Assembly: GCF_030052815.1 (NCBI RefSeq)
Contig: NC_079503.1
Span: forward strand, 56,276,735-56,340,734
Reading direction: 5' to 3'
Length of the DNA stretch: 64,000 bases
From: Hevea brasiliensis
Lineage: Eukaryota; Streptophyta; Magnoliopsida; Malpighiales; Euphorbiaceae
The stretch's first letter is position 1. Each line of letters opens with the position of its first letter. The notes beneath the pieces are model-generated. The model saw only the letters and a program-made list of their open reading frames with translations, did not search any database and had not been told where the DNA came from. Shown here one piece after another: positions 36,601 to 48,910 of the stretch. Both the position numbers and the translations under genes were made by a program.

Positions 36601-36807
36601 CCGGTTACCCATCGCTTGGGCACCGACTCATTTGACTTGGTTGTATTTTATTTTTAAAATTTTTACTAAGTGTTTCTTATTAATATTTGAGTTAATTATG
36701 GTCCCTCACTTAAGTTTAATTATTTTTCCGGACGTTCTAGCTGTCCGGACCGACACCGGTCACCGGAACAGTAGAATGTACGGAGTTGTTATCGGGAGGG
36801 TGTTACA
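33696..36807 (-). mobile_element. Gypsy solo LTR S (3112 bp)
   Basis: A single D/B-type LTR, minus orientation, from TGTAACACCCTCCCG (36807) to GGGGTGTCACA (33696). It is flanked by TGTGT on both sides (33691-33695, 36808-36812), so it is a genuine insertion later reduced by LTR-LTR recombination. It keeps the hairpin (34332-34349), the perfect 27-bp palindrome (35311-35337), three internal modules (near 35027, 35227 and 35420), the ATGACATC inverted repeat (36245-36265) and the shared motif (36407-36424). Confidence 0.96.
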
Positions 36808-36812
36808 TGTGT

Positions 36813-38383
36813 TGGCTCCTACTAGTTATATATGGAGGTAGGTGTTGATCAAGATGGAATCTGTTCCTCTTAGTAAATAGAGATAAAATCCTATGTTCAT
36901 TTAATTGTTCTTGATGTTTCAAGTTCCTGGCCAGGACAGATAGATTTATTTAGAAAAGAGTTTCTAATGAGAAAATCTTTTTAATTAAGAACTGGAATTA
37001 AAAGAGAACATAATATTCATAGCAAATAGAGTTTGACATAAACGATGACTCTAGCTTGAGTTGGTATTTTGTAACAGAGAGATTCCAGTGCATGGTAACA
37101 TATGATTATAGGTTCATTTAAGGTAAACCTTATTACTAATTGGGTGGCCATGGCATGCTATGCTAGGTGTTAACCATAGTCTATGAGGTGCATAAAATGA
37201 TTTACAGAAATCATTTATGGTAAGAAAGAGTTCTGATGATATTAAGAGTTGATATCATGTCTCATTGCCAATTAGTGATGAGCCTAGTAAGTCACACACA
37301 TACATAAGTAATCACCTAATTAAATATGATTTAATTAATTAATTAAAGAGTTTAATTAATTAATTAAATAGGTTTGGTTTGCAATTAGATTGCAAAAGTC
37401 CCTAGCATGGCTTGAAACCAAATCTAGGCTATTGGATGTACAATATAAGTTAAATTTATATTTAAAGTGTTTAAATATGAATTTAATTAATGAGAAATTA
37501 ATTAATAAAGATTAATTAATTGATTTATATTTGATATAAATTGTTTAGAAGAAGAGAAATAATTATTTTGGGTTGAGAACTCAAAATTAAGACACAAGGG
37601 CATTTTGGTCATTTCACAGGGTGACATGTGGCACCATGTGATGGTGACACATGTCATTACACATAAGCTTTCCAAATGTCTTTTAATCATGTAAGATGAT
37701 TAAAATTAAGATTAAATATAGGTTTGACACTTGGCATAATGTGATTGGGTCAATTAAACCTAGAACCAATCAGAGGGTGACATGTGGCAAGGGTTTAATG
37801 TGTTAACCTAGCTATATAAGTGTTGTTATGAAGAGAAAAAATACAACCAGCAGCCACTCCTCCTTTTTCATGCCATTTTGAAGCTCTCCCTTTCTTCTTC
37901 TTCATCTCTCATCAATTCAAAGAGATTATTCATCAATCTCTTGAATTAAGAACACCAGAAATTATTTCTAGTGTCCTGTTTATATCCTTAATCTCTTAGA
38001 AGGCAGAACTTGATTTTCTAAATAATAGAAAAAGCTTTAGAAGCTGTTCAAGGGCTGCCATAGGTGTTTTTGGTGTGGACAAGCTAGAGGGACAACATTT
38101 GGTGTCCTGAAGACGAATCTCAAAGGTGCAAATACACTGCAGTGCATCAAGAAGTTAGTGTGTTTGTTCTTGATTTAATCTAGGGTTCTAAAATTAATCT
38201 GATTAATTTTAAAATCTTAAATGGAAAATACAGATCCAAAAACATATTAAAAGAGTTTTAATATGTTGTTTATCATTGAAATCAAATAGATAAAAATACA
38301 TCTTGCATGATGCATGTGACCCTAGGTGAAAATTTTTGAATTCAATGGTATAAACTTGTGTTTTTCACGCTTCCATTCCTTCA
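36813..38383 (+). repeat. Copia O 3' LTR, second part
   Basis: Continues to ATTCCTTCA at 38383. TATA box at 37812, shared motif (reverse) at 37598-37615, decayed donor-like site near 38150. Confidence 0.95.
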
Positions 38384-38414
38384 CCATCCTATATGGAGCA
38401 ATGGAAATTAGTGC
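38384..38414 (-). pseudogene. Element A pol sliver between two insertions
   Basis: 31 bp of element A encoding, on the minus strand, ISIAPYRM of the protease-RT linker. The left five bases are the CCATC duplication of copia O; the right five, AGTGC, are the duplication of B. It connects 59566 (STAL end) with 16199 (APTK start). Confidence 0.92.
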
Positions 38415-41400
38415 TGTAACACCCTCCCGGTAGCAACTCCGTACATTCTACTGTTCCGGTGACCAGTGTCAGTCCGGACAGCCAGAACGTTCGGAAAAAT
38501 ATTTAAACTTAAGTGAGGGACCATAATCAACTCAAATATTAATAAGAAAAATTTAGTAAAAATTTTAGAAATAAAATACAACTAAGTTAAACGAGCCGGT
38601 GCCCTAGCGATGGGTAACCCAGAGGGAAGTTGCGGTTCTCGCAACTAGGAGCCCTAGACCCGGGGAAAAATTCATAAAATAATTTTTGGGACTCCAGAGA
38701 AGGGTCATTGAGGTTCCTATGGCATTAGAATGCCAAGAAAATATTTAGAAAAATTTTTCAATCGGTACAGACAATTTTGACCCGTTAAGCCAAACGGAGG
38801 GCATTTTGGTCATTTCGCCTTCAGAGGTGATTTTTGGCCGACTTGTCCAGTTGAGTAAATAATTATTATAACATAAAATATGAATTAATGTTGATGAAAA
38901 ATTAATGTAAAGCTAGTAGAAAAGAAAAGAAAAGAAAAATTAAAATAATGCAAATAATGACATCATTAAGATGTCATTTAAAATTGTCCACCAATAACCA
39001 TATAACAAATACACATAAAGCAAATAAAAGAGGCTGAAAATAAGAAAAAAAAAAGTCATCTTCCTCCTTAAAACCAAACCAGCCGAAACCCCTTCCCCTC
39101 TCCCTCCATTGAAGCTTTTGTCTCAAGCTTGATTCCCTTCACTCCCCACCATAAAATCATTTCTTCTCTTCATTAAAACTTGTCCACTCATCTTGGGAAA
39201 GTGTTTGGCAGCCTAGAAAAGGAAAGAAAGTGAAGTTTGAGCTTAGAAAATTCTGCCCTACAAGAGGTTAGTGCACCTATCTACTTAAAACCCTTATTTT
39301 CCATGTTAGGGACTGGAAATCAACATGAATTTGTGAATTAAATGAACCAAATTTGTGTGTATGCCTACCATGAATTTCGGCAGCCCTAAGGAAGGAACAA
39401 TGATGGAGTGTTTTGATGGACTTAAAGTGGATTAGAGATCATGTTTAAAGCATGTATACATGTGGGTAGTGAATGAGTTAGTAATTAAGGTATGTTGTAA
39501 AAATTTATAATGGAAACTAGGGTTTTGAGAGTAAAATGTGGACTTGGCTTATGAAATTGTTAAAGAACATTCTAATGGTCAATTAGTGACCATTTGAGGA
39601 AATTTGACCATAATTTGGACTGAAATATAGCATGGCAAAGTGAATGAGTATGCTGCCCAGTGAGTGCAGCAGGGTGGCTGTGATTCCAGCCCACTTGGAC
39701 TGCCATATCTTTGGCTGTGTTGGTCCAATTGGTGTTTGGTTAATTGGACATGAAACTAGACTTATAATGGCACATTTTTTCTGAAGAAACCATGCCCAAA
39801 AGACCAAAGCAAGAGGACCAAAAGTTGGCCCCAATCCGGGTACCCTGCAAGCCAATTCTGCAAAATGACCAAATGAATAGTAACTGTTCATTTGGCCATA
39901 ACTCACTGTAGAAATGGTCAATTGACCTGAAATTTTTACAGCAACAATTTAAGACATAGACAAACAACTTTTATGAAGAAACATACCCCAAATTATGACC
40001 AGAACCTATCCAACAAGACAGTGGCAGTCACTGTTCATGGTACTGTAGATTTGGTAATTCTGCAGTTTTTTCAATCCGGCCAGCTGTGGTTTTTGGACCA
40101 TATCTGGAGCTACAAAACTCAAAATGGAGTGATTCAAAAAAAGAAATTCAACTAGACAAAATAAGGAACAACTTTCAAGTTTACCATTTCCTCAAATTCC
40201 CACTTCAACAGTGCTTAATAGAACAGTAAAGTTAGGCTTCAAAAACTAAAAATTCTGCCCTCTTGGTTTTAAGTTTAGAAATGGTATGGGTGCTCAATTC
40301 CAACAAGTTTTAAATGTAAAATGTAGTACATTGGGAGTGTTAAAACCAATGTACCTATTTTCTATCTAAAAGTCAACATTTTTGTTGACCAATGAAGTGA
40401 ATAGTGACACCAAAAACTTGAAATTCAAAAATTGAAGAATTCAAAAGTATCAAATGCCCTAGTATACCTAACAAGATTGGTTTGGATAGTTTGGCATGCC
40501 AATAGGGTTCAGTTAGCAGTACTGCACATGGCATTATGTCATTCTGTGATTTTATGGCTTTTAGCCATTTTGACATTGTGTTGAGACTTGGTCTCGTGCC
40601 TAATACTATTTACAGCTTGTTAGCTGTTCTATTGCACACCGGGAGATACATATGTGACCGATGGTGTGACGGCCCGAGGTACTAGATACCCAGTGCCAGT
40701 TTACCCGTTTATCCAGTCCAGTCTTCCAGTATAGGTTACTTGGGCAACCAAATGAATGAAAATAGACAAAGTTAAAGAAATAAATAAATATAACAGATAC
40801 AAAACAAATAAGACATATACATTAAATACATATTTATTTTCTACTATTTTCTTTTATTTTATTATTGCACCACTAAGCATCATTGTTTAGCGCGTTGCTT
40901 TTGCCACGTGTAGGTTCTGGAGATACTGAACGTGAGCCCAGTAGACCGCAGACTGGGTGAGTCCATCCTGCAGCTCTGCACAGTGTCCGTGTCACCTCAC
41001 CTTCTACAGTGCATTGGTAGGACACTAGGTTTCATTTTGGTGTTTTGTAACTAAATTTTTATTTTCTCATATGTATTTGGATTTATGTAATGTATTTTGA
41101 TGTTCATGTAAATAATGAAAATGGTGTTGGTGAATGAAAAATGTAAATATCTATCTGTAAATTGTACTGGATTATCACATGAGATGAATGATTGAGAAAT
41201 TAAATTGAAAAATGTTGAGTTTGTGATGATATGGGAGTTTGAGAATGATGAGAAATGATTATTGGAAGTGTTTTTAACAGGTTCCGAAGAACGGTTTTCT
41301 CCATTTTTAGCCAGTACTCTGCCGGATTTTCTTTAAAATTTTCGAAACATCAAATAAATTGTAATTTCAATAAATGGTTTAAATGAATTATATTTCACAA

Positions 41401-41509
41401 GTTATATTCAAAACCATGATAAAAATTAATTAAGGTATAATAGAGTGTGCCTGTACACCGTGTGACATCGCTTACTCGGGTATACTGTACACGGGTAAGG
41501 GGTGTCACA
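38415..41509 (+). repeat. Element B 5' LTR (3095 bp)
   Basis: TGTAACACCCTCCCGG to GGGGTGTCACA. In order: shared motif (38799-38816, reverse), ATGACATC inverted repeat (38957-38977), CCAAT, a TATA-like AAATAAAAGAG (~39022), donor-like CTACAAGAG|GTTAGTG (39266/39267), three internal modules (~39.7-40.2 kb), palindrome (39869-39895, one mismatch) and hairpin (40873-40890). Confidence 0.96.
38957..39032 (+). promoter_or_regulatory. Putative element B promoter
   Basis: ATGACATC and GATGTCAT arms five bases apart, then CCAATAA ~30 bp on, then AAATAAAAGAG ~50 bp further. The same order occurs in D and S. The inverted repeat resembles a bZIP-type site (inference). Confidence 0.4.
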
Positions 41510-41514
41510 TTTAG

Positions 41515-41526
41515 TGGTATCAGAGC
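41515..41526 (+). other. Element B primer binding site
   Basis: TGGTATCAGAGC, complementary to the 3' end of initiator-Met tRNA, six bases after the LTR end. Confidence 0.95.
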
Positions 41527-41636
41527 ACAGTTTAGGCATTTCTGGGCCTAGATTGAGTCCATACCATGCATTGCATTTGTAAGAGTCGAGGTGACACTAA
41601 TGCAGATCTGTTTGTCTTTTTTATTTTGAATAGGAT

Positions 41637-43607
41637 ATGGACCCTACATCTCAGAGGGCAGTTGAGGAGGAAGTGGAGAGTCATGCTCCACCTGTAGCAG
41701 CTGAGACTGGGGGTATGGGAGAACCTGCTCCACCAGCTCAAGCAGAGCCTGCTCAGCCTCCACAGGCCATGTTTTAGCAAATGGCCGAGTTCTTCAGACA
41801 AATGGCTGGAGTAATGCCAGCCGCAGCACCACCACAACCACCACTAGCTCCACAACCAAAATCACACCTGGAAAGATTAAGAAAATTTGGAGCAGTGGAC
41901 TTCTTCGGCAAGAGAGAAGATGATTCTGTTACAGCCGAAAATTGGTTGAGCAGAACAGGTAGAGTCCTAAAGTAACTCCACTGCACTCCTGAACAAAACC
42001 TAGAGGCTGCCATATCTCTATTGCAAGATGATGCCTATGAATGGTGGGACACGGTATCCAGTGAAGTGCAGCCAGAAGTTATAACTTGGGACTTCTTCCT
42101 CTCCGAATTCAAGAAGAAATATGTGGGTACTGTATACTAGAAGAGAGAAGAAGGGAATTCATTAATCTGAGACAGAGACAGCTGTCAGTGGCCGAGTATG
42201 AGAAGGAATTCGTCAGATTGAGCCGCTACGGAAGGGAGATAGTCCCTAATGAGGCTGAAAGGTGTAAGAGATTTGAAGAAGGACTAAATGACAACATAAA
42301 GATCCAGCTCACTGCCCTGGGAATCACAGAATTTACCAAGTTAGTGGAAGCTGCAATAAAGGTTGAAAAAGTAAGAATCAGTGAGCAGACCAGAAGGGAT
42401 AGACAGCAGAAGAGGGGCCCGGGTCAGTCTAGTTCATCTCCTGCACCTGGGAAGAAGTTCAAGGGTCCACCTGCACAGAGTTCAGGTCAGCCACACGGTC
42501 AGGGTCAGTCTCAGGGGCCCAGGCCACAGTTTACCCCTAGGAGAGGTCAGTCCACACCATCAGTGGGCAGCTCTCCAGGGATGGGGTTCAGGGGACCAGC
42601 CCCAGCATCTTCTGCATGTCCACACTGTCTGAAGTGGCACAAGGGGGAGTGTTGGAGAGTGACTGGTGCCTGCTTAAGGTGTGGGTCAACAGAGCATCAG
42701 TTGAAGAACTGTCCACGCAGAACTACTACAGCTGCTCCAACACAAGCAGACAGACCTACTCCTGCACCACAGAGGGGTAGAAAATCTGGCAAATCTGAGG
42801 CTGTGGGACCATCACAGAGGCCTGCATCTAAGCCAGCAGAGAGGCCAGATAACAGACCACCTGCAAGAGCTTATGCCATTAGAGCTCAGGAGGAGCAAGA
42901 TGCCCTGGACGTCATCAGGGGTACGTTCTCCCTCTATAATACACCTGTGCATGCATTGGTGGATCCAGGATCCACTCATTCATACATCTACATCAACTTA
43001 CCCGTAGAAAGGGGGATACTAGTAGGGGAGAGTGACCAAGACATTATGGTCACTAATCCATTGGGCCATAGTGTAGGGGTCAACAAAGTATACAAGGGTT
43101 GCCCGTTAAGGATTCAGGGGTATGAATTCTTGGCAGACCTGATTGAGTTGCCTTTCCACGAGTTTGACATGATTTTGGGAATGGACTGGTTGTCACGTCA
43201 TCAGGCAATAGTTGATTGCAAATTGAAGAGAATTTCTCTGAAAACTTCTGAGGGTAATGAGATCACAGTTGTGGGGGAAAGGACAGATTTCTTGTCCAAT
43301 GTCATCTCAGCCACAGTTGCAAGAAGAATGATGAGAAAAGGCTGTGAAGCCTACCTAGCACATGTGGTGGATACTAGGCAGGCTAAGCCAAACTTGAGTG
43401 ATATACCCACAGTAAGAGACTTCCCAGAGGTATTTCCTGAAGAGTTGCCTGGTTTACCACCAGAAAGGGAAGTTGAATTTGCTATTGAGACACTGCCGGG
43501 TACAGCACCCATTTCCATTGCTCCTTATAGGATGGCACCCACTGAATTGAGGGAGTTGAAAATTCAGTTGCAAGAGTTGCTTGATAAGGGGTTCATACGC
43601 CCCAGTG
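41637..43607 (+). pseudogene. Element B gag, protease and RT start
   Basis: Start ATG 41637 (MDPTSQRAVEEEVESH), chosen because D has the same start and an AG acceptor-like site (TTTTGAATAG) lies just before it. Breaks: TAG at 41775-41777 (CAG in D), TAA at 41973-41975, and a 1-nt deletion near 42130-42140. Then ~490 codons are open: capsid (REFINLRQRQLSVAEYEKEF, CKRFEEGLNDNIK), a basic Q/G/P stretch, zinc region (CPHCLKWHKGECW and CX2CX4HX4C CLRCGSTEHQLKNC from 42617), protease ALVDPGSTHSYI near 42960, then [12 protein letters not shown] and the linker to RT. It stops at the C insertion, exactly between PSV and SPWG of RT. Confidence 0.93.
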
Positions 43608-46600
43608 TGTAACACCCCTAAGTTCGGTAGTGCGTTCTGCTGCTCCAGTGACCAGTGTTGTCCGGACAGCTAGGATGCCTAGAACCACACTTCAATGAGA
43701 GTGAGGAGACATAAAATAATGAAATAAAAGAAAAGAAAGTACAAGAAAAACAAAGGAAAAATGATTGCAAAGAAATGTGATCAAGTTAAACGAGCCGGGA
43801 AACCTAACGATGGGTGACCGCACTGGGAAGTCACGGCGTGGACCGTTGGTACTGCCCTGACTGCGGAACCACGGAAAACATTTTTGGGACATAAATAGAC
43901 CCTTGTTGAAGAATAAATATCATTAGAAATATCAAAGAAAAATTAAATAATTAGTACAAAGAAAAGTGAGAAATCGAAAAAGCAGGACAAAATACGATTA
44001 TTCTGAAAAATCGGAAAGCCACGAGCAGGGGCATTATGGTCATTTGACATCCCGAAGTGTCTTTTGACCTAAATGTCCATTAAAAATAAATAGTATTACA
44101 CTTAGAAAATAAAATGAAAAATTAGTTTAGTGGTACCTAATGCAAATAACCAAAAGTGGAGTGAAAATTGTGTAATTAGCACTTTAAGCTTATAATATGA
44201 TTTAAATGTGGTGAGTGGACCACTAGGGAATTAATTAAGGACTAAAGGGGCAGGTGTACACCCATTATACAATCTGCCATTTCATCTTCAAGCTTGGGAA
44301 TTGCCATGGCCGTATGAATTTCTCCAAAAACCTCCATGGCATAAATTGAAAAAGCTCCATTAACCACCTTCATTTCACCTCCAATCACCTAAGTGGCTTC
44401 ATTAAAAATGGTCTACACATCACAAGGAAGATATGGATACCAAATTTGAGAAGTTTGGTGAGGGTTTAGCAAGTTACAATCAAAGGTAAGTTTACATTTT
44501 TGAGAATTCCTTTGTTAAGTTTTGTGTGCATGTTATGGGTGTTGGTTTGGTGAAGGAAAATTTTGAGTTTGAAGAGTTATTGTTGTTTTCATTTTGGACA
44601 GCCATGAGTCACGTTTTTTATGAGATAGTTGTGCATATAATTGATGAGAAATAATGTTGATCATGGTAAATTAATAACCTAGTGAATTATTTCATGTTTA
44701 TATGGTGATTTATGCACTTGGATGGGAATTGGTAACTTGGACAGCACTTTGATGTTGAAGGACAAATTTGGGCAGCCTTGGGGACACTTGAATAAATGTG
44801 TATATTCATGGGAGTGTTGGCAGAATTGTGGCATTAAGGAATGAAGGATATGTGTATGAAATTATTGTGTAAAGTGTATGTGAGAATTAGTGGTGTTTAG
44901 GTGTGTATGTAATGGTATTGAGATATTGTAAATGTGAATTATATTTGGTGTGTTGAGGGTAATGGTAATCTGCCCAAAATAATGTTAATGTAAAGTAGAT
45001 TATACTGTGGTTAATGCACCAAAACAGATTGGTAGGGAAGTGAACCAAATTGCAAGGTATATGTGTGTTTGAAGTGGGGTGTGAAATGCATATTGAGGGC
45101 AGTGTACATTTTAGCCCATAACCTGAAATGTGTAACCTCAATTGGTATGAGACCAATTTGAGGTGAAACTAGGCACAAAATGTGCCAACTTTCATTGAGA
45201 AACCATACCAAAATTCTGCTTGCAAGTTGATGTGAAAAATGACCAATTCGGATTAGGTACACTTGAGACCTAAAAACTGACCATTTGGGCAGCAGTGAGT
45301 ATTTAGGCCATAACTCACTCAAAACAGGTCCAATTGACCTGAAATTTTAACCATGAATAGTTAAGACCCATACCTACAAGTCTTATGAAGACACCAAAGC
45401 CCAGAAATGACCATAAGCAAGTCAAAAAGCTTGCACAAGTTCGGGTCCAAAAACTGGCCGAACCAGAGTTGACCAAATTGACCTAAAATTGACCTAAAAT
45501 GGTACCATTTGACCAGCAATAGTATAATGACCATAACTTGGTCTACTTAACTCGGATTGACCTGAAATTTTGCCGCGTGCAATAAGACCTAGATCTACAA
45601 GTTTGTAGTTTCAACCGAGACCGAAAACCGAGGGAACTAGATCGTCGGTTAGGTCAAACGGTGTTCGGAATCGACAATTTGAATTAAAATGCAATAAGCA
45701 AGGAATTGACTTTGGTAAAACATACCAAACCTAAAACCCTATCAAATGTGACATATTAACGACACTAAAACCTAATTTACCTAAAAAACGCATAGCGAGT
45801 CGGTATATTAGGTGATTAAGTGAATAATTGAGTTCGATGCATTATTTAACTAACACCATCGATAGAGACAGTTTAATTTAGCACTGAAACACTTCAAATT
45901 GTGTTTCTCGATTTACCAAAGACTCGAGAAAGGAAGGAAACACTGAGTCGGATCGAGGGGCGATCATCGGAGGTTTGTGCACAACAAGCTGTTTCTTTTG
46001 AATTATTTTCAATGGAAATAAATATTGACTATTTGCATATAATTGTTTTAAATTGTTGAAATGTGTTTGGTGGACACTGAGTGATTGAAAAACAATGTGA
46101 ATGGTTTGAAAATGTGAAAAATTGTTTGAATGGTATGTTATGGATACTTATTGATTGAAAAGCAACAGTAAATGGTTTTGTGGAAATTGAAGTGAATTAC
46201 GAATTGTGTTGCCATTTTGTGAATGAAATTATAACTTTGGAAATTTATTGGATTCTTACGGATCATTTGAATAAAATGTTTGGAATTGTTTTGACTCACA
46301 ATTGGCATGACACTGATAATATGTTCCTCCTCCATTAATGGGGTGAGTGTGATTATTCCTCCCTCTTTGACTTATTAGTCTGGGGTGAGTATGATTATGT
46401 TCATCCCTCTTTGACTTCCCATCGAGGTGAGTATGGATGAGTTCTCATTATATAGCTAGCTTCCTCCCTCATTGATTTCGATTATTGGGGTGAGCATGTC
46501 TTGTCGTGGTGTACAACACGGCATATATGGAAAAATTGTGTCATGGCCTAAATTGTGTTATAGATTGGCAACACTGTATTCTTCAGTTATTTGATCGAAT

Positions 46601-47466
46601 TGTGTTATTATGTATTGTGAGATTGTGAAATTGATTTAAACTCTTATTGACATATCTTGTCTATTGAATTCAACCATGATCGACTTATTGAAAATTATTG
46701 TGATATTAACAAATGGAGTTTAAATTCTTGTTGACATTTATTGTCTTGAATTTAACTATGGTTTTAAGTATCCACTATTGATATGATTTATGAATTGTGA
46801 TTTAAAATTTGTATTTGGTTAATGTTGTGCACCACTGAGACATTGTCTCAGCGATAGCTTTATTCTTTGTCGCAGTAGAGAGGCAGAGCAGGCGGCGAGC
46901 TAGGTGCTAGTATCGCCAATGAGAGATTTTTGGGTATAGTGAGTATACCACATGTGGCATTTTGTCTTGTAACGTATATTCCTTTGTATGTATATTTTGT
47001 TCTTGGTTTTGAGCGGTTGTAAATTTAAGTTGTCTGATAAAGTTGTAAAATAATTATGAGTTATTTGGCTTGTAAAATTGTGTTATATCTTTGTATCTTA
47101 GTCTTTGAAAATCACTGTGGATTTGACTTGAGAAATGTGTTGTGTTGATAAAAATATTGGAGTTGAGATTTGAAAATATATTGAAGTGCTTTTTCTGAGT
47201 TTTACAAGAAGCTGTTTTGTCCAAAATACAAATGGCACCTTGCCAAAATTTTCTGAGATATTCCAAATAAATCAAATGAGTTAGTTATTTCACTTGATTT
47301 ACCAAAGTCTTTCACACTGTAAATAGTGCTCACCACTGTAAAAGAAGTAAGAAAAGTTTTAAAATCCCTTGTAGTGTATTTAATGGATTATCGATGAAGC
47401 GGAGTTGGTAATTCATTAGGTATACTACGGGATCATGTTATGCCTTACAGAGGGTAGGGTGTGACA
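43608..47466 (+). repeat. Element C 5' LTR (3859 bp)
   Basis: TGTAACACCCC to GGGTGTGACA. Shared motif variant (44028-44045, reverse), a strong donor-like CAAAG|GTAAGTTT at 44485/44486, three internal modules (45116, 45308 and 45531) and hairpin 46835-46851. Confidence 0.95.
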
Positions 47467-47689
47467 TGTTTTAGTGGTATCGAGCAAAGTTTTTAAATTC
47501 TGTTTTCACTGTCATTTGAATATTCTTTCTTCACAAGTACAACCGCTCAATATCATTGTTTGATACATACTGACATTACATTATAAATATGCACTAACGG
47601 GAGGAAATCTCCTTGTGTTATTGGTTTAGGAGATCTAAAATCCTCGCATTGACTATGGAAGAGGGTGATCGTTGATCGATCAATCTATT

Positions 47690-48910
47690 GAGGTGAGGTG
47701 CAAGGGGATGCCCCATGCCTACATAATGTCGGTGGTTCAAGAGCACCGGCCCTGCGATCGTAGTTCTGCTCGATTCGCTCGTGACGGCCGCAATGTTCCA
47801 ACAAATGGATGGTAATGTGCCTACTCAAGTCCCAATACAGACACGGTGGTACAACCACGGTTTTACGCTAGACAATATGACAAATTGATGAAGTATGGGG
47901 CTCTGAGTTCAAGGGACGATAGATCCTCTAGAAGCTTAACAATGGTTAGAGAGGATGGATAGGGTATTCAAAAAACTGCATTGCACAGAGGAGCTTAGAT
48001 TTGAGTACTCAGTATCTTTGCTACAGGGGGATGCTTATGATTGGTGGAAAACCATTCCCCACGATCGATAGAACTGCGGTGCTAACATGGAATGACTTCC
48101 TCGAGAATTCGGGCAAAAATATGTCCCGATGCTTATGTAGACCGGAAAAGGCAAGAATTCCTAAGTCCAAAGCAGGGCGGATCGGTGGTGAGTATGAAAG
48201 GTAATTCTCCCTCATAAGCCATTATGCATTAAGTCTAATTTCTACCAGCAGGGAGAGATGTAAGATGTTTTAAACCGGATTGAAGCCTAGTATCAGATTA
48301 CAAGTGGTCGGATTCAAAAATAACAACTTCTCTGAAATTATTTCTCAATCACTAGAATTATAAAGAAATGAATCAGGCGGCTCTTGAGAAAAAGAAATCG
48401 GAGAGAAGCGAGAAAAGAGGAAAGTCGTGAGCGAGTTCTAGTGGTCCCTCTTGGAAAGAGGAAAAACTTTGGGGATCTGACGAGAGATAGTAAGAAGTCC
48501 GATAGAGATAGATCTTTTGGACGAAACCACCTCGATCCGATCGGCAAACTCAACGAAACCCGTAAATGCGCTGTCGGATCGACTTTGTGAAACTTGTGGT
48601 AAACCACATAGTGGGGTATGCTATAGAGCCGTAGGAGCATGTTTTAAGCGTGGAGACGGCCATTTTGCTAGGGATTGTGTAAATCCAGTCGTTACGGATC
48701 ATTTACTACACCAAAGGGATCAACCCAAGTTTCTACCCCAAAGAGTTCACCATCAGTTAGTAGAGGCAAAGGTAGAGGTAGGGGTAGTACACCTAGAAGT
48801 CAGACTACTGTGAATCAGCCAAAACAGGGTGATGCTTCAACGAGAGTATACGCTATATGTGAGAAAAGAAGTGAGACTTTTGACATCATTCTTTGGTACT
48901 TTCTCAATTA
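47690..48910 (+). pseudogene. Element C gag with start of protease
   Basis: Frames must be pieced together across many shifts. Visible parts: capsid (SLLQGDAYDWWKTIP near 48015, WNDFL, QKYVPDAY-like), a basic region (48360-48500), and a zinc region CETCGKPHSGVCYRAVGACF with RGDGHFARDC after it, where one knuckle C is lost at a CAG/CTG-type difference. Then RVYAI...SETFDII, which precedes the protease in relatives. A start near 47709 is a guess. Gag forms the particle that packages element RNA. Much of the frame damage matches the CAG-to-CGA pattern, so the real gene may be more intact than it reads here. Confidence 0.75.

Larger units (their letters stand above)
16200..38383 (+). mobile_element. 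Copia element O, complete, carrying I and S
   Basis: A Ty1/copia element on the plus strand. The 5' LTR is 16200-17212 plus 26731-27830 (~2.11 kb without copia I), the interior 27831-33157, and the 3' LTR 33158-33695 plus 36813-38383 (~2.11 kb without solo LTR S). LTRs start TGTTAGTAGTATGCC and end ATTCCTTCA. The primer site is TGGCATCAGAGC (27833-27844), one change from the iMet match. The purine tract is GGGAGAT at 33151-33157. The family looks like the Tork/Angela branch from RT sequence and LTR length, but I cannot settle the lineage. Confidence 0.96.

Noticed and set aside
41515..41526. tRNA gene suggested by TGGTATCAGAGC
   Set aside because: Only the 12-nt primer site complementary to initiator-Met tRNA is present; no tRNA fold surrounds it.
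44887..45322. Overlapping minus-strand open frames of 89 and 103 codons, repeated at 51200-51635
   Set aside because: They lie antisense inside both element C LTRs and are identical only because the LTRs are. No known domain, and they overlap the internal modules.
48338..48640. Minus-strand frame of 100 codons in element C
   Set aside because: Shadow of the basic region of gag on the plus strand.
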